Below, one piece after another: positions 37,748 to 47,405 of a stretch of 64,000 nucleotides of DNA. Position 1 is the first letter of the stretch; the number at the start of each line of letters is the position of its first letter. Position numbers and translations under genes: made by a program. The stretch covers positions 62,001 through 126,000 of the forward strand of contig NZ_JAPSKV010000001.1 in NCBI RefSeq assembly GCF_031181385.1, given 5' to 3'. The DNA comes from Fredinandcohnia onubensis (GTDB taxonomy: Bacteria; Bacillota; Bacilli; Bacillales; Bacillaceae_L). The notes beneath the pieces are model-generated. The model had not been told where the DNA came from. It saw only the letters and a program-made list of their open reading frames with translations, and ran no database searches.

Positions 37748-38722
37748 GCTGCAAAGCTTTTACAGGCAAATGAAGTGGTTGCATTCCCTACTGAAACGGT
37801 TTATGGTCTTGGAGCGAATGCTTTGTCTGACGAGGCGGTCACAAAAATTTACGCAGCAAAGGGGCGCCCGAGCGATAATCCACTGATTGTCCACATTTCC
37901 ACAATTGGGCAGCTTCATCAATTCACGCAGGATATTTCGGAGCAGGCGGAGCGATTGATTGAAAAATTCTGGCCGGGTCCGTTAACACTTGTTTTAAAAA
38001 AGAAGGAAAATGCTGTAGCAAGTAAAGTAACAGCAGGTCTAGAAACGGTGGCAGTTCGGATGCCAAGCCATCCAGTTGCTTTGGCATTAATATCGGCAAC
38101 AGGGCTTCCGCTTGCTGCGCCAAGTGCGAACCTTTCGGGAAAACCAAGCCCGACACTTGCTAAGCATGTAGCGGATGATTTGACTGGAAAAATTGCCGGT
38201 GTCCTTGACGGCGGAGCAACCGGTGTTGGACTTGAGTCAACGGTTCTGGATTGTTCAGGTGAGGTGCCTATCATTTTACGTCCAGGCGGTGTGACGAAAG
38301 AGCAGCTTGAGGAAGTGTGTGGTGTGGTCGAGGTTGATCAAGCGATTTTAAAAGAAGATGAAGCGCCAAAATCACCAGGAATGAAATATAAACATTACGC
38401 ACCAACGGCACCACTTACAATCGTGAATGGTTCGATGGAATTTATTCAATCCCTTGTAAAAGAAAAGCAAGCTGAGGGTTTAAAGGTTGGCGTTCTGACA
38501 ACAACGGAACGTGAAAACAAATACAATGCAGATAAGATTATTGTTTGTGGATCGCGTGAAGATTTAGAAACGGTGGCAAACAGGCTTTATGATGTCCTTC
38601 GCCTCTTTGATGAAAGTAATGTCGATGTTATTTTTAGTGAGAGTTTTCCAAGTGAGGGTATTGGGCAAGCCATCATGAACCGGTTGACCAAAGCAGCGGG
38701 ACATAAATTGATAACTGAATAA
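37679..38722 (+). CDS. tsaC: Threonylcarbamoyl-AMP synthase (Sua5/YrdC/YwlC family)
   Basis: Makes L-threonylcarbamoyladenylate from threonine, bicarbonate and ATP for the t6A37 modification of tRNAs. 347 residues: YrdC domain (about 20-215; FPTETVYGLGANALSD, AAKGRPSDNPLIVHI, APSANLSGKPSPT) plus the C-terminal Sua5 domain (SPGMKYKHYAPTAPL linker, then about 240-347). TAGGAG at 37664-37669 supports ATG 37679. Two DnaA boxes lie in codons 7-23, so the N-terminal sequence is partly shaped by them. Likely DnaA controlled. Confidence 0.93.
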   Translation: METKQWVVDKYEQDLESYPQIKEAAKLLQANEVVAFPTETVYGLGANALSDEAVTKIYAAKGRPSDNPLIVHISTIGQLHQFTQDISEQAERLIEKFWPGPLTLVLKKKENAVASKVTAGLETVAVRMPSHPVALALISATGLPLAAPSANLSGKPSPTLAKHVADDLTGKIAGVLDGGATGVGLESTVLDCSGEVPIILRPGGVTKEQLEEVCGVVEVDQAILKEDEAPKSPGMKYKHYAPTAPLTIVNGSMEFIQSLVKEKQAEGLKVGVLTTTERENKYNADKIIVCGSREDLETVANRLYDVLRLFDESNVDVIFSESFPSEGIGQAIMNRLTKAAGHKLITE

Positions 38723-38751
38723 ATTGGGAAAATCCTTGACTAAAATATGTG

Positions 38752-38974
38752 GTTCAAAAAGGTGACGAATCGGAAGCAAGAAGGTCAAGGAAGGAAAGAC
38801 TTGAGGACCGGAGCGAGGCAACAGCTTGAAATACTACTTTGCTGCCTTGTGCTGAGGAATTTACTACTTGAATAAGCTGGTAGACGCAAGCACATATACT
38901 AGGTATGCGTGCAATCCTCCTTTTTGAACTAGACGCAGAGATTCGCAGTCTTATCATTTGGCAACTTTTTGAAC
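38752..38974 (+). repeat. Structured dispersed repeat, family A copy 2 (upstream of mntP)
   Basis: Closed by a perfect 10-bp stem: GTTCAAAAAG (38752-38761) pairs with CTTTTTGAAC (38965-38974). A second CTTTTTGAAC at 38920-38929 is an alternative partner. The interior holds GGTCAAG / CTTGA-GGACC and the ACCGGAGCG core shared with copy 1. It fills the gap between tsaC and mntP. Relative to copy 1 the closing stem changes on both sides. Confidence 0.75.
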
Positions 38975-39038
38975 ATCCTTCTTCTATTTCGTTTTGTACA
39001 TGCATATGTTGAAATAGGCACGTCCAAGGAGGTAGAAG

Positions 39039-39605
39039 ATGGATATTACAGCATTTCTCGGGGAAATTATAACCTTATTTATTATGGCATTTGCTTTAGG
39101 AATGGACGCATTTTCCGTAGGACTTGGAATGGGTTTAATCCGGTTGAGACTTAAGCAGATCTTAACAATCGGGATAACCATCGGTTTATTTCATATGTGG
39201 ATGCCCTTGGCTGGAATGATGATCGGCCATTTTTTATCAGATACATTTGGAGCAATTGCAACCTATGTAGGTGCAGGATTGCTCTTATTTTTAGGATTAC
39301 AAATGGTCATTTCTTCCTTCAAGGAAGATGACGGTGACAAACGCATGATTACACCTGTTGGGTTTGGTTTGTTTATTTTTGCCTTAAGTGTGAGCCTCGA
39401 TAGTTTTTCTGTTGGGCTTTCATTAGGAATTTATGGTGCGAAGACAATTATGGTAATTCTAATGTTTGGTGTAGTTAGCATGGTGCTATCATGGGTTGGT
39501 CTTCTGCTAGGGAGAAAGGTCCAACATTGGCTCGGTACATATAGTGAGGTACTAGGTGGGTGTATCCTCCTAGTCTTCGGAGTGAAATTGCTATTTCCAT
39601 TATAA
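39039..39605 (+). CDS. mntP: Manganese efflux pump MntP
   Basis: 188-residue membrane protein with about six helices and the duplicated acidic motifs [12 protein letters not shown] (helix 1) and [12 protein letters not shown] (helix 4), characteristic of MntP. It exports Mn(II). AAGGAGGTAGAAG precedes ATG 39039. Corresponds to ywlD in B. subtilis gene order. In other species mntP is preceded by a yybP-ykoY riboswitch; none was recognised here, where the upstream spacer holds repeat A copy 2. Confidence 0.9.
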   Translation: MDITAFLGEIITLFIMAFALGMDAFSVGLGMGLIRLRLKQILTIGITIGLFHMWMPLAGMMIGHFLSDTFGAIATYVGAGLLLFLGLQMVISSFKEDDGDKRMITPVGFGLFIFALSVSLDSFSVGLSLGIYGAKTIMVILMFGVVSMVLSWVGLLLGRKVQHWLGTYSEVLGGCILLVFGVKLLFPL

Positions 39606-39607
39606 GT

Positions 39608-39634
39608 GGGACGGGGGACCTGTCCCTGTGACCC
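39608..39634. repeat. GGGAC/GTCCC palindrome, family E
   Basis: GGGAC-GGGGGAC-CTGTCCC-TGTGACCC directly after the mntP stop; a decayed continuation (GAGGAACCTGTGACC) follows to about 39660. Confidence 0.65.
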
Positions 39635-39828
39635 AAAATCTAGATGAGGAACCTGTGACCTAAGGGAGCTGTACCCCATGAAAGAGTATGAGTGGAAAAC
39701 TCGTGCTCTTTTTTTCATATATTGACTATGTGTTTTGGGTGCATCTCATTTATAATAGGACTATATCGAATTTTGTCTATTTATGCAGGTCGTTAGTAGC
39801 ATCAAGACAGGTAGAAAAGGGTGATGAA

Positions 39829-40260
39829 ATGATTCGTGTTTTATTTGTTTGTACAGGAAATACATGTCGAAGTCCGATGGCTGAGGCGATTTTACGGAAT
39901 AAAGCGGGAGAAGAAATTGAAGTGAAATCAGCGGGGATTTTTGCTGGTGATGGCAGTCCTGCTTCGGCGAATACGGCGCAAGTCTTGAAGGAAAATGGAA
40001 TTGAGTATCAGCACTCTTCTTCTTTTTTAACACAAGAACATATTGATTGGGCCACATATGTGTTAACGATGACCAGCCACCATAAGCAAGCAATACTTCA
40101 AAGCTTTCCGGAAGCGTATGACAAGGTACATACGTTAAAGGAATTTACAAATGGTAGTGGAGAAATTTCAGATCCATTTGGAGGACCAGTAGAGATTTAT
40201 AGAGAAACTTATGCAGAGCTTGAACCATTGATTGATGAAGTACTTTCAAAACTTAAATAG
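39829..40260 (+). CDS. ywlE: Protein arginine phosphatase / low-molecular-weight phosphotyrosine-phosphatase family
   Basis: 143 residues. P-loop CTGNTCRSPMAEA (nucleophile C8, R14) at the N-terminus and the general acid Asp in ISDPFGGP. The Thr in CTGNTC is the feature that suits YwlE to phosphoarginine. YwlE removes the arginine phosphates added by the kinase McsB. The frame is open from 39688, but GAAAAGGGTGATGAA leads to ATG 39829, which gives the family N-terminus (MIRVLFVCTGNTC). Located as ywlE in B. subtilis. Confidence 0.92.
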   Translation: MIRVLFVCTGNTCRSPMAEAILRNKAGEEIEVKSAGIFAGDGSPASANTAQVLKENGIEYQHSSSFLTQEHIDWATYVLTMTSHHKQAILQSFPEAYDKVHTLKEFTNGSGEISDPFGGPVEIYRETYAELEPLIDEVLSKLK

Positions 40261-40285
40261 TTAGTTGGATTCGGGGGAGAATCGG

Positions 40286-41572
40286 TTGAAAAAGAGGCGC
40301 TATAAATTTGGTATAAACCTAAAATTAGTCTTTCTTACGACTATTTTAGCGATTGTGACTTACTCAACATCAGCGTTATTCATTTATTTTGTGTATCCGT
40401 TTGTAGATGAGTTGATCAATCAACAAATTTTTATCATTGGCACGTTGGTTTTAGGGATTGTTTGGTCTGGGATTCTCGCTTATTTCGCGGCTTCCTTCAT
40501 TACGAAGCCACTCCAAAAGCTTGAGCAGGTGGCGATTCATGCTGCAAATGGTGATATTCGTGAGGATGTTCCCGTTTCGAAATCAGATGACGAGATTCGA
40601 AGCTTGAGTCTTGCTTTTAATAAAATGCTTCACAATCTCCGTGAAATGGTTCGAAACATTGAAGGAAACTTTGAAAATACAAATGAAAAAGTAATTGAGA
40701 TTACGAAAGCATCCAGTCTTGCATCCGAACAGGCGGAAAATATTAATCGAACGATTTCTGAGATTTCCAAAGGGGCGGACAGCTCTGCCGTATCGATTCA
40801 AGAAACGGCTGAATCTATCGAGGATGTGATTCAAATTGCTGAAGAGGTCCAAGAAAATGCGAAAACTTCACAAAACTTGTCTGTTGAAATGGTCGATACA
40901 TTGAATGATAGCAAGGAGGTTGTTCATTCGTTAATTTCGGGCATTAATAAGCTTGTTGATAACAATCAAATATCACTTCAAGCCGTAAATCGTCTTGAGA
41001 CGAATGCGAAGGAAGTGGAACATATTATTTCTCTTGTTGGCGATATTGCCCGCCAAACGAATTTACTTGCGTTGAATGCCTCAATTGAAGCAGCCCGTGC
41101 CGGTGAGCATGGAAAAGGCTTTGCGGTTGTTGCCGAGGAAGTAAGAAAGCTTGCAGATGAAAGCTCAAAGGCTGTCCAAGGGATTACGGAACTTATTCAA
41201 AATATCCAGCAAGAGGTTCGAAATGTAGTCGTTCAAATTTCAGAACAGGTCGCGGTTGCAAATGAGGAAGCGAAAAAGGGGACCATCACAAATGATGCGA
41301 TTGCTGAGATGACTACGTCCGTTCATGAGGTGGCAGATGCAGTAAAACAAATTGTTACCTTGGTTGAAAAACAAATGGATTGCATTCAAGCGACATCCCT
41401 GCAGTCTCAAGAGGTTGCAGCGATTGCGGAACAAACCTCTGCCGGTGCACAGGAGGTAAGTGCGGCAACGCAACATCAAACAAGTGTGATTTGTGAAGTA
41501 GATGCGTTGGCACAGGAGCTTGCTACACAAGCAGGACAGTTAAAGCAGACGATTCAACGTTTTACAATGTAA
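40286..41572 (+). CDS. Methyl-accepting chemotaxis protein without an extracellular sensor domain
   Basis: 428 residues. Two close membrane helices (about 13-38 and 44-68) with almost no loop between them, a HAMP domain (about 68-120: [22 protein letters not shown]) and a long cytoplasmic signalling coil with the hairpin tip [36 protein letters not shown]. Lack of an external domain suggests it senses through the membrane or a partner. GGGGGAG at 40273-40279 fits TTG 40286. It is inserted between ywlE and rpiB relative to B. subtilis. Confidence 0.9.
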   Translation: MKKRRYKFGINLKLVFLTTILAIVTYSTSALFIYFVYPFVDELINQQIFIIGTLVLGIVWSGILAYFAASFITKPLQKLEQVAIHAANGDIREDVPVSKSDDEIRSLSLAFNKMLHNLREMVRNIEGNFENTNEKVIEITKASSLASEQAENINRTISEISKGADSSAVSIQETAESIEDVIQIAEEVQENAKTSQNLSVEMVDTLNDSKEVVHSLISGINKLVDNNQISLQAVNRLETNAKEVEHIISLVGDIARQTNLLALNASIEAARAGEHGKGFAVVAEEVRKLADESSKAVQGITELIQNIQQEVRNVVVQISEQVAVANEEAKKGTITNDAIAEMTTSVHEVADAVKQIVTLVEKQMDCIQATSLQSQEVAAIAEQTSAGAQEVSAATQHQTSVICEVDALAQELATQAGQLKQTIQRFTM

Positions 41573-41586
41573 TTTTTTAAATCATG

Positions 41587-41619
41587 GAACTCCTATTTTG
41601 GTTCGGGAGTTCTTTTTTA
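41587..41619 (+). terminator. Terminator of the chemoreceptor gene
   Basis: GAACTCC (41587-41593) pairs with GGAGTTC (41606-41612), followed by TTTTTT. Confidence 0.85.
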
Positions 41620-41695
41620 GGTATAATAAGAGGAAAAGGAATGTCTTTTGGCGAAATATCCAGCCAAGTCTCAATTCATATTAGGGGGATTTACA

Positions 41696-42148
41696 ATGAA
41701 AGTTGCAATTGCTTCAGACCATGGCGGTTTAGTATTACGTGAAGAAATTAAAAAAGTATTGGACGAACTTGAAATTGAGTATGATGATTTCGGGTGTGAG
41801 TGTTCTACATCCGTAGACTATCCGGATTATGCCTTACCTGTAGCGAAAAAAGTAGCGAACGGGGAATATGACCGTGGCATTTTAATTTGTGGAACGGGGA
41901 TTGGAATGAGTATTGCTGCGAACAAGGTACAGGGCATCCGTTGTGCACTTTGTCATGATGTATTTAGTGCAAAGGCCACTCGTGAGCATAACAACAGCAA
42001 TATTTTAGCGATGGGTGAACGAGTGATTGGCCCTGGGCTAGCAGTCGAAATTGCAAAAGCGTGGCTTACTACAGAATTCTTAGGTGGGCGTCATGAAAAC
42101 AGAATCAACAAAATCACCGAATATGAAAACAACCCATCTGAGGAATAA
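41696..42148 (+). CDS. rpiB: Ribose-5-phosphate isomerase B
   Basis: Interconverts ribulose-5-phosphate and ribose-5-phosphate. 150 residues of the RpiB/LacAB family: ASDHGGLVLREEIK (about 5-18), the catalytic Cys/Thr loop ICGTGIGMSIAANK (about 63-76), and EHNNSNILAMGERVIG. AGGGGGATTTAC fixes ATG 41696; the frame from 41648 is rejected. Equivalent to ywlF in gene order. Confidence 0.95.
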   Translation: MKVAIASDHGGLVLREEIKKVLDELEIEYDDFGCECSTSVDYPDYALPVAKKVANGEYDRGILICGTGIGMSIAANKVQGIRCALCHDVFSAKATREHNNSNILAMGERVIGPGLAVEIAKAWLTTEFLGGRHENRINKITEYENNPSEE

Positions 42149-42202
42149 CATACGAGAAAACCGCGCCTGAGGACTTGATGAATCAGGCGTATATTTAATT
42201 GT

Positions 42203-42221
42203 GGGACGAGGGACCTGTCCC
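42203..42221. repeat. GGGAC/GTCCC palindrome, family E, beside the ywlG ribosome site
   Basis: GGGACGAGGGACCTGTCCC ends 2 bp before the AAGGAGGG ribosome-binding site of ywlG. A hairpin here could affect initiation. Confidence 0.65.
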
Positions 42222-42237
42222 AAAGGAGGGAATGAAG

Positions 42238-42810
42238 ATGGTTGCGGATCTTGAGGTGTGGAGAGGGCAGCTTCAGACGCTTCTTTCGGAGTTTGCGGAA
42301 AGAGCTTCGTTGAAAAAAGGAGAGCTTCTTGTTATTGGCTGCAGTACGAGTGAGGTCATTGGTGAGCGAATCGGGACAGCTGGATCAGAAGAAGTGGCGG
42401 AAATGATTTTTAGCGAATTGGCTAAGCTTCGTGAAAATGTCGGCGTGGAGCTCGCGTTTCAGTGCTGTGAGCATTTAAACCGTGCATTGGTTGTAGAACG
42501 GGAAACAGCCATACATAAAAATTACGAACAAGTAACCGTCGTTCCGGTTCGAACCGCGGGTGGTGCGATGGCCACATATGCTTTTGGGCATTTTAATGAT
42601 CCTGTAGTTGTTGAATTTATTAAAGCCGAAGCAGGTATTGATATTGGTGACACCTTCATTGGCATGCATCTAAAACATGTTGCAGTTCCAATTCGAAGTT
42701 CAATTAAAGAACTAGGTGGAGCGCATGTCACAATGGCCAAGGCAAGACCCAAACTCATTGGTGGCGAACGGGCAGTTTACCCGGATAAAAAGGAAAATAA
42801 GAAATGTTAA
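42238..42810 (+). CDS. ywlG: YwlG family protein (UPF0340/DUF436)
   Basis: 190 residues of the conserved YwlG family ([29 protein letters not shown] near residue 35; [16 protein letters not shown] near 78; [53 protein letters not shown]). Catalytic function unknown. AAGGAGGG at 42223-42230 selects ATG 42238 over ATG 42232. Order rpiB-ywlG-glyA matches B. subtilis except for the sigma pair inserted downstream. Confidence 0.9.
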   Translation: MVADLEVWRGQLQTLLSEFAERASLKKGELLVIGCSTSEVIGERIGTAGSEEVAEMIFSELAKLRENVGVELAFQCCEHLNRALVVERETAIHKNYEQVTVVPVRTAGGAMATYAFGHFNDPVVVEFIKAEAGIDIGDTFIGMHLKHVAVPIRSSIKELGGAHVTMAKARPKLIGGERAVYPDKKENKKC

Positions 42811-42811
42811 T

Positions 42812-42850
42812 GACCACAGGGACCACGGGGACGGTTCCTGTGGTTCTTTT
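42812..42850 (+). terminator. Hairpin terminator of ywlG, palindromic-repeat type
   Basis: ACCACAGG (42813-42820) pairs with CCTGTGGT (42837-42844), then TCTTTT. The GGGACC / GGACGGTTCC interior resembles the other palindromic repeats, so it may be a repeat recruited as terminator. Confidence 0.65.
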
Positions 42851-42879
42851 CATTCTAGTAAAATATTTATAATTACATG

Positions 42880-42905
42880 TGTAACTATTTAGGGATTTGA
42901 TCGTT
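42880..42905 (+). promoter_or_regulatory. ECF-type promoter of the sigma/anti-sigma operon
   Basis: TGTAAC (42880-42885), 16-nt spacer, CGTT (42902-42905). This resembles the TGAAAC-N16-CGTC form used by sigma-M class factors, as expected for an autoregulated ECF operon. TSS about 42912, 40 bp before the sigma gene. Confidence 0.6.
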
Positions 42906-42950
42906 TTGTAAGTAAGGAATGATGGAGGAAAGTGAGAAAGGGGGGCGGCG

Positions 42951-43472
42951 ATGAGTAAGGAACGAAATGAGAAACTAGATGATATTTATCGCCGTTATGC
43001 GGAACCCCTTTTTTATTATCTGTTACGAATGTCAGGATCCTCTACTTTAGCTGAGGAGCTTGTTCAGGAAACATTTTTCCGGGCAACGGTATCCCTTTCT
43101 TTTTACAAATATGAGGATGTCAAACCATGGCTTTTTAAGGTTGCCCGTAACACATACCTGGATGAATGGCGAAAGCGACAGCGGTGGAAGTGGGTCCCTT
43201 TTTATGATAAAGGGGATATGAAGAGTCCATACGGAATCCCCGAGGAAGAAGTCGTAACAAGGGAGAACATCGGGGAGTTAGCTGATTTACTTGAACTGCT
43301 CCCGGAAAACTACCGTACGATTATTTATTTCCGGGAAATCGCAGAATTCTCATATGAAGAAATTCAGGAAGCGATGGAATTGACTGAATCACAGGTAAAA
43401 GTGAAACTTCATCGCGCACGAAAAAGGCTTCAGACACTAGCGGGGAGAGGCAATATAGATATACCGTTTTGA
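42951..43472 (+). CDS. ECF-family RNA polymerase sigma factor (SigM-like)
   Basis: 173 residues. Sigma region 2 (YRRYAEPLFYYLLRMSGSSTLAEELVQETFFRATVSL, with KPWLFKVARNTYLDEWRKRQR) and region 4 (LPENYRTIIYFREIAEFSYEEIQEAMELTESQVKVKLHRARKRL) with no region 3. It is closest in style to SigM of B. subtilis. The next gene is a membrane anti-sigma factor, and an ECF-type promoter lies upstream, so it probably answers envelope stress. The pair interrupts the ywlG-glyA order seen in B. subtilis. Ribosome site GAAAGGGGGGCGGCG. Confidence 0.9.
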   Translation: MSKERNEKLDDIYRRYAEPLFYYLLRMSGSSTLAEELVQETFFRATVSLSFYKYEDVKPWLFKVARNTYLDEWRKRQRWKWVPFYDKGDMKSPYGIPEEEVVTRENIGELADLLELLPENYRTIIYFREIAEFSYEEIQEAMELTESQVKVKLHRARKRLQTLAGRGNIDIPF

Positions 43473-43483
43473 GTTAAAGTGTT

Positions 43484-43510
43484 GAACCAGGAGAACCGTC
43501 CCTATGGTTC
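43484..43510. repeat. Degenerate palindrome between sigma and anti-sigma genes
   Basis: GAACCA (43484-43489) pairs with TGGTTC (43505-43510), with AACCGTCCC inside; similar to the 42812-42850 palindrome. It lies just before the anti-sigma ribosome site and could set the sigma/anti-sigma ratio. Confidence 0.5.
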
Positions 43511-43529
43511 TATAAAAGGAGTGATTGAA

Positions 43530-44543
43530 ATGACAGAGTGGACGAAGGATAAGGAAAAGCGGGTTTTATGGAAGTATCGCTTTTCGCTGACTATTAGAAT
43601 CATACGGGTTGTGCTCATTCTCTTATTTTTGTATGGCATCTATATGATGTTACTTTCGATTGGTTACAGTTTTACAAAGCTTGATGATAAGAATTCATTT
43701 CATTTGAATCTAGCAATTGACTGGACACAACCGGGCCTTCATGGTGAGTACGGTATGCCGATTAATGCCGAAATTACACCCTTTTTAAGTCAAAGAATGA
43801 CCATTCCTATTTCACAGACAATAGGTAAGGAAGAACAGGTCATTGGTGAATGGAATGTAACAAAGCGCTTGTTAAATCTATTTTCAACAAAGGAAACATC
43901 CTATTTTCAAAGCTCAGATAATAAGCAATTTGGATTTGTGTTACCTGAGGACCCACGTACAGGAAAGAAATTGGCTGGTGTAACGAATAGGGCAGATCAA
44001 CAAGAGTGGCAGAAGCTCGAGATGGTTCACGAGGGGACAGTTGCAAATTTAGCATTTTCAACGTCTCAATTCTATAATCCGAAAGAGTTACTAAAGAAGC
44101 TGGAAAAGTATGATCTCGATGTTTATTGGATGCCTTTATATGCTGGTGAATTGAAAGCCTTCGAGCCGTCATGGGGACAAACAGGTGGTGGAGAGCATTT
44201 GTCAGTTGATACACTTGGCTTATCAAGGGCTGTCGATATGAATAAAGATTATAATGGCTGGGCTGAATGGATTTTATCAAGTAAGGCCATTGAAGAAAAT
44301 CAGAAGGTGATGCTTAAGAACATGAAGAATCTAATTGATGATGAGAGCAAAACCTATCGTCAAAATGTGCTCGGCCTATGGTACCTAGAAGAACGCTACG
44401 AATATTTAAAAGAAAATGAGTTTTTAGTGTATGGTGCGGTTGTTACGGGTCCAGTGAAGGAACTTTTAAAATTAAAAGAAGAGCAAGACTTCAGAAATAT
44501 CCAGGTTGGCGAATTCGAATACTGGAACTGGACGACGGAGTGA
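43530..44543 (+). CDS. Membrane-anchored anti-sigma factor (YhdL-like, Sigma_reg_N/Sigma_reg_C)
   Basis: 337 residues: short cytoplasmic N-terminus (MTEWTKDKEKRVLWKYRFS) that should hold the sigma factor, one membrane helix (about 24-48) and a large extracellular domain with the YWMPLYAGELKAFEPSW and GLWYLEERYEYLKENEFLVYGAVVTGPVKELL blocks of the sigma-regulator family. It is analogous to YhdL, which restrains SigM. AAAAGGAG at about 43513-43520 selects ATG 43530. Releasing signal unknown. Confidence 0.85.
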   Translation: MTEWTKDKEKRVLWKYRFSLTIRIIRVVLILLFLYGIYMMLLSIGYSFTKLDDKNSFHLNLAIDWTQPGLHGEYGMPINAEITPFLSQRMTIPISQTIGKEEQVIGEWNVTKRLLNLFSTKETSYFQSSDNKQFGFVLPEDPRTGKKLAGVTNRADQQEWQKLEMVHEGTVANLAFSTSQFYNPKELLKKLEKYDLDVYWMPLYAGELKAFEPSWGQTGGGEHLSVDTLGLSRAVDMNKDYNGWAEWILSSKAIEENQKVMLKNMKNLIDDESKTYRQNVLGLWYLEERYEYLKENEFLVYGAVVTGPVKELLKLKEEQDFRNIQVGEFEYWNWTTE

Positions 44544-44548
44544 AGGTA

Positions 44549-44576
44549 GAGACAGGGGGAGCCTTGTCTCTTTTTC
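44549..44576 (+). terminator. Terminator of the sigma/anti-sigma operon
   Basis: GAGACA (44549-44554) pairs with TGTCTC (44565-44570), extended by GG/CC, followed by TTTTTC. Confidence 0.8.
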
Positions 44577-44589
44577 ATATTAATTCAAA

Positions 44590-44634
44590 ATAAGTGAACG
44601 ATACTTTACAAATAATAGGAAAATGTTCGGGTTT
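44590..44634 (+). promoter_or_regulatory. Candidate PurR box pair upstream of glyA
   Basis: ATAAGTGAACGAT (44590-44602) and, inverted, AATGTTCGGGTTT (44622-44634; complement AAACCCGAACATT) match the PurBox consensus AWWWCCGAACWWT at 10 and 12 of 13 positions. The spacing resembles known PurBox pairs. B. subtilis glyA belongs to the PurR regulon. The promoter itself was not resolved. Confidence 0.6.
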
Positions 44635-44837
44635 TAGAAAAAACATTTAATTTTTTTTAATTACCAGGAAAGGCAATAGTAATCGTATATTACAGCTTTC
44701 AACCCTGTTTTAAAGCGGTTTCAACGAAAAATGAATCTAAAAGTTAATCTTCCTACTGCCGAATAAAAGTGTTACAATGGAAAAGTATTTTTCAAATTAG
44801 CGGAATAATTCATAATAGATTAAAAGGAGGATTCCAA

Positions 44838-46079
44838 ATGAAACATTTATCGGAGCAAGATCAACAAGTATTTCAGGCAATACAAGATGAACTAAAACGA
44901 CAACGTACTAAAATTGAGCTGATTGCATCTGAAAACTTTGTAAGTGAAGCAGTCATGGAGGCTCAAGGTTCTGTATTAACAAACAAATATGCAGAAGGAT
45001 ATCCTGGCCGTCGCTACTATGGTGGCTGTGAGCATGTGGATGTAGCAGAGAACATTGCTAGAGACCGTGCGAAGGAAATCTTTGGCGCAGAGCATGTAAA
45101 TGTGCAGCCGCACTCTGGGGCTCAAGCAAATATGGCTGTATACTTTACAATCCTAGAGCAGGGTGACACTGTACTTGGGATGAATCTTTCCCATGGTGGA
45201 CATTTAACACATGGTAGTCCGGTAAACTTCAGTGGAATTCAATATAATTTCGTGGAGTATGGAGTAGATCCTGAAACACATCAAATCAATTACGACGATG
45301 TACGTGCTAAAGCAGTCGAACATAAGCCAAAGCTTATCGTTGCAGGTGCGAGTGCATATCCACGCGCAATTGACTTTAAAAAGTTTAGAGAAATCGCGGA
45401 CGAAGTGGGCGCATACTTAATGGTAGACATGGCTCACATCGCAGGTCTTGTGGCAACGGGACTTCACGAGAACCCTGTTCCATATGCAGATTTCGTAACA
45501 ACTACTACTCACAAGACATTACGTGGTCCACGTGGTGGTATGATTCTTTGTAAAGAAGAATTCGCGAAGAAAATCGATAAGTCCATCTTCCCAGGTATCC
45601 AAGGTGGTCCATTAATGCACGTTATTGCTGCTAAAGCAGTTGCATTCGGAGAAGCATTAACAGAAGAATTCAAACAGTATACTAAAAATATCGTTGACAA
45701 TGCAGCGAGACTAGCGGCATCTTTACAAAAAGAAGGCTTAGACCTGGTATCTGGTGGAACTGACAATCACTTACTACTACTTGACGTTCGTTCATTAGGT
45801 TTAACTGGTAAAGTGGCTGAAAAGGTTCTTGATGATATCGGCATTACAGTTAATAAAAATACGATTCCATTCGACCCAGAAAGTCCATTTGTAACAAGTG
45901 GTATCCGTATCGGAACAGCTGCTGTTACAAGTAGAGGCTTTGGTTTAGAGGATATGGATGAAATTGCATCTATCATCGCATTTGCATTAAAAAATTCAGA
46001 AGACGAAGTGAAGTTAGCTGAAGCAAGCGCGCGTGTAGAAGCATTAACTAGCAAGTTTGTCCTTTATAAAGAGTATTAA
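44838..46079 (+). CDS. glyA: Serine hydroxymethyltransferase
   Basis: PLP enzyme converting serine and tetrahydrofolate to glycine and methylene-tetrahydrofolate, the main one-carbon source. 413 residues: [49 protein letters not shown], and the PLP lysine in [13 protein letters not shown] (about 227). AAAGGAGGATTCCAA selects ATG 44838. Likely purine-controlled through the PurR boxes upstream. Confidence 0.97.
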   Translation: MKHLSEQDQQVFQAIQDELKRQRTKIELIASENFVSEAVMEAQGSVLTNKYAEGYPGRRYYGGCEHVDVAENIARDRAKEIFGAEHVNVQPHSGAQANMAVYFTILEQGDTVLGMNLSHGGHLTHGSPVNFSGIQYNFVEYGVDPETHQINYDDVRAKAVEHKPKLIVAGASAYPRAIDFKKFREIADEVGAYLMVDMAHIAGLVATGLHENPVPYADFVTTTTHKTLRGPRGGMILCKEEFAKKIDKSIFPGIQGGPLMHVIAAKAVAFGEALTEEFKQYTKNIVDNAARLAASLQKEGLDLVSGGTDNHLLLLDVRSLGLTGKVAEKVLDDIGITVNKNTIPFDPESPFVTSGIRIGTAAVTSRGFGLEDMDEIASIIAFALKNSEDEVKLAEASARVEALTSKFVLYKEY

Positions 46080-46088
46080 AAAAGTTGA

Positions 46089-46127
46089 AGGCAGGACTCC
46101 CGTATGTTTGGGCGTCCTGCCTTTTTG
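46089..46127 (+). terminator. Terminator of glyA
   Basis: AGGCAGGAC pairs with GTCCTGCCT, extended by CCC/GGG, followed by TTTTT. Array 4a begins 4 bp later. Confidence 0.92.
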
Positions 46128-46130
46128 GTT

Positions 46131-46235
46131 TAGGGCACAATTTTTTGTAGATAGGGCACAATTCTCGGAGGTTGGGGCACAATTTATTGCAGTTAGGTCA
46201 CAATCTCGTGGACTTAGGGCACAATTCTATTTCCC
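46131..46235. repeat. Phased 21-bp tandem array 4a (core TAGGGCACAAT)
   Basis: T(A/G)GG(G/T)CACAA starts at 46131, 46152, 46173, 46194 and 46215, exactly 21 bp each. The 10 bp between cores drift freely. Located between the glyA terminator and upp. Confidence 0.9.
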
Positions 46236-46257
46236 GATTTTTCACTCCAACTGCTTA

Positions 46258-46320
46258 TGTCCGATATATTTGGCTGAATGTCCGAAATAACAGCATCTGT
46301 GTCCGATATAGCAAAAATTC
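46258..46320. repeat. Phased 21-bp tandem array 4b (core TGTCCGATATA)
   Basis: TGTCCGA starts at 46258, 46279 and 46300, again exactly 21 bp apart, directly after array 4a but with an unrelated core. Confidence 0.8.
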
Positions 46321-46417
46321 GTAGTACATATCTCCAATTCCACTCCAACCACCCCAGTACAAAAGCACTTGGACAAAGATCGAAGTGCATCCATCTTGTG
46401 TATTTTTAAATTTCGTC

Positions 46418-46446
46418 TTGAACATGTTTTATTTTTTCTGTAAAAT
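46418..46446 (+). promoter_or_regulatory. Sigma-A promoter of upp
   Basis: TTGAAC (46418-46423), 17-nt spacer, TAAAAT (46441-46446); leader of about 87 nt. Confidence 0.75.
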
Positions 46447-46536
46447 CTATTGAAGTGTGAAAAATATAGTTCGTGGTGTTAATTTTTCTGCTGATGGTCA
46501 TTCTAAGAACAGCGAGACTCAAAAAAGGAGAGATGA

Positions 46537-47169
<633 letters not shown>

Positions 47170-47172
47170 TTA

Positions 47173-47348
47173 GAAAAGTGGAGGCGCCTTGCCCAGAAAC
47201 GAAAAAACTGGCCGACTAAAAGCGCCACGGCCTTATGTCTTGTCGGCACTAGCACGTCCTGTGCGTCGGAGACTCTGACTCAGAGGCGCTTTTTGCCTCT
47301 GCAGGAGGAGTTGAAGTTTCTTGAGTTTCTAGGCGCAGCAACTAGACA
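47173..47348. repeat. G/C-rich dispersed repeat, family D copy 2
   Basis: Starts AAAAGTGGAGGCGCCTTGCCC and ends GCAACTAGACA, matching the ends of copy 1 at 27787-27935. Interior hairpins include AGAGGCGC-TTTTT-GCCTCT near 47281-47299. It lies between upp and the protease gene. Confidence 0.65.
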
Positions 47349-47363
47349 ACATCCACATATTTG

Positions 47364-47405
47364 ACCACCTTTTGAGAAAAGCTATCTCAAAGAGGTGGTT
47401 TTTTT
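47364..47405 (+). terminator. Terminator hairpin whose 3' arm contains the protease ribosome site
   Basis: ACCACCT (47364-47370) and TTTGAGA (47371-47377) pair with TCTCAAA (47385-47391) and AGGTGGT (47393-47399) with one bulge, followed by seven T ending at 47405. The GTG start of the next gene is at 47406, and its Shine-Dalgarno AGAGGTGG (47391-47398) is inside the 3' arm. Confidence 0.85.

Noticed and set aside
38723-39038. yybP-ykoY manganese riboswitch expected before mntP
   Set aside because: No matching conserved loops were seen; the spacer is occupied by the family A repeat.
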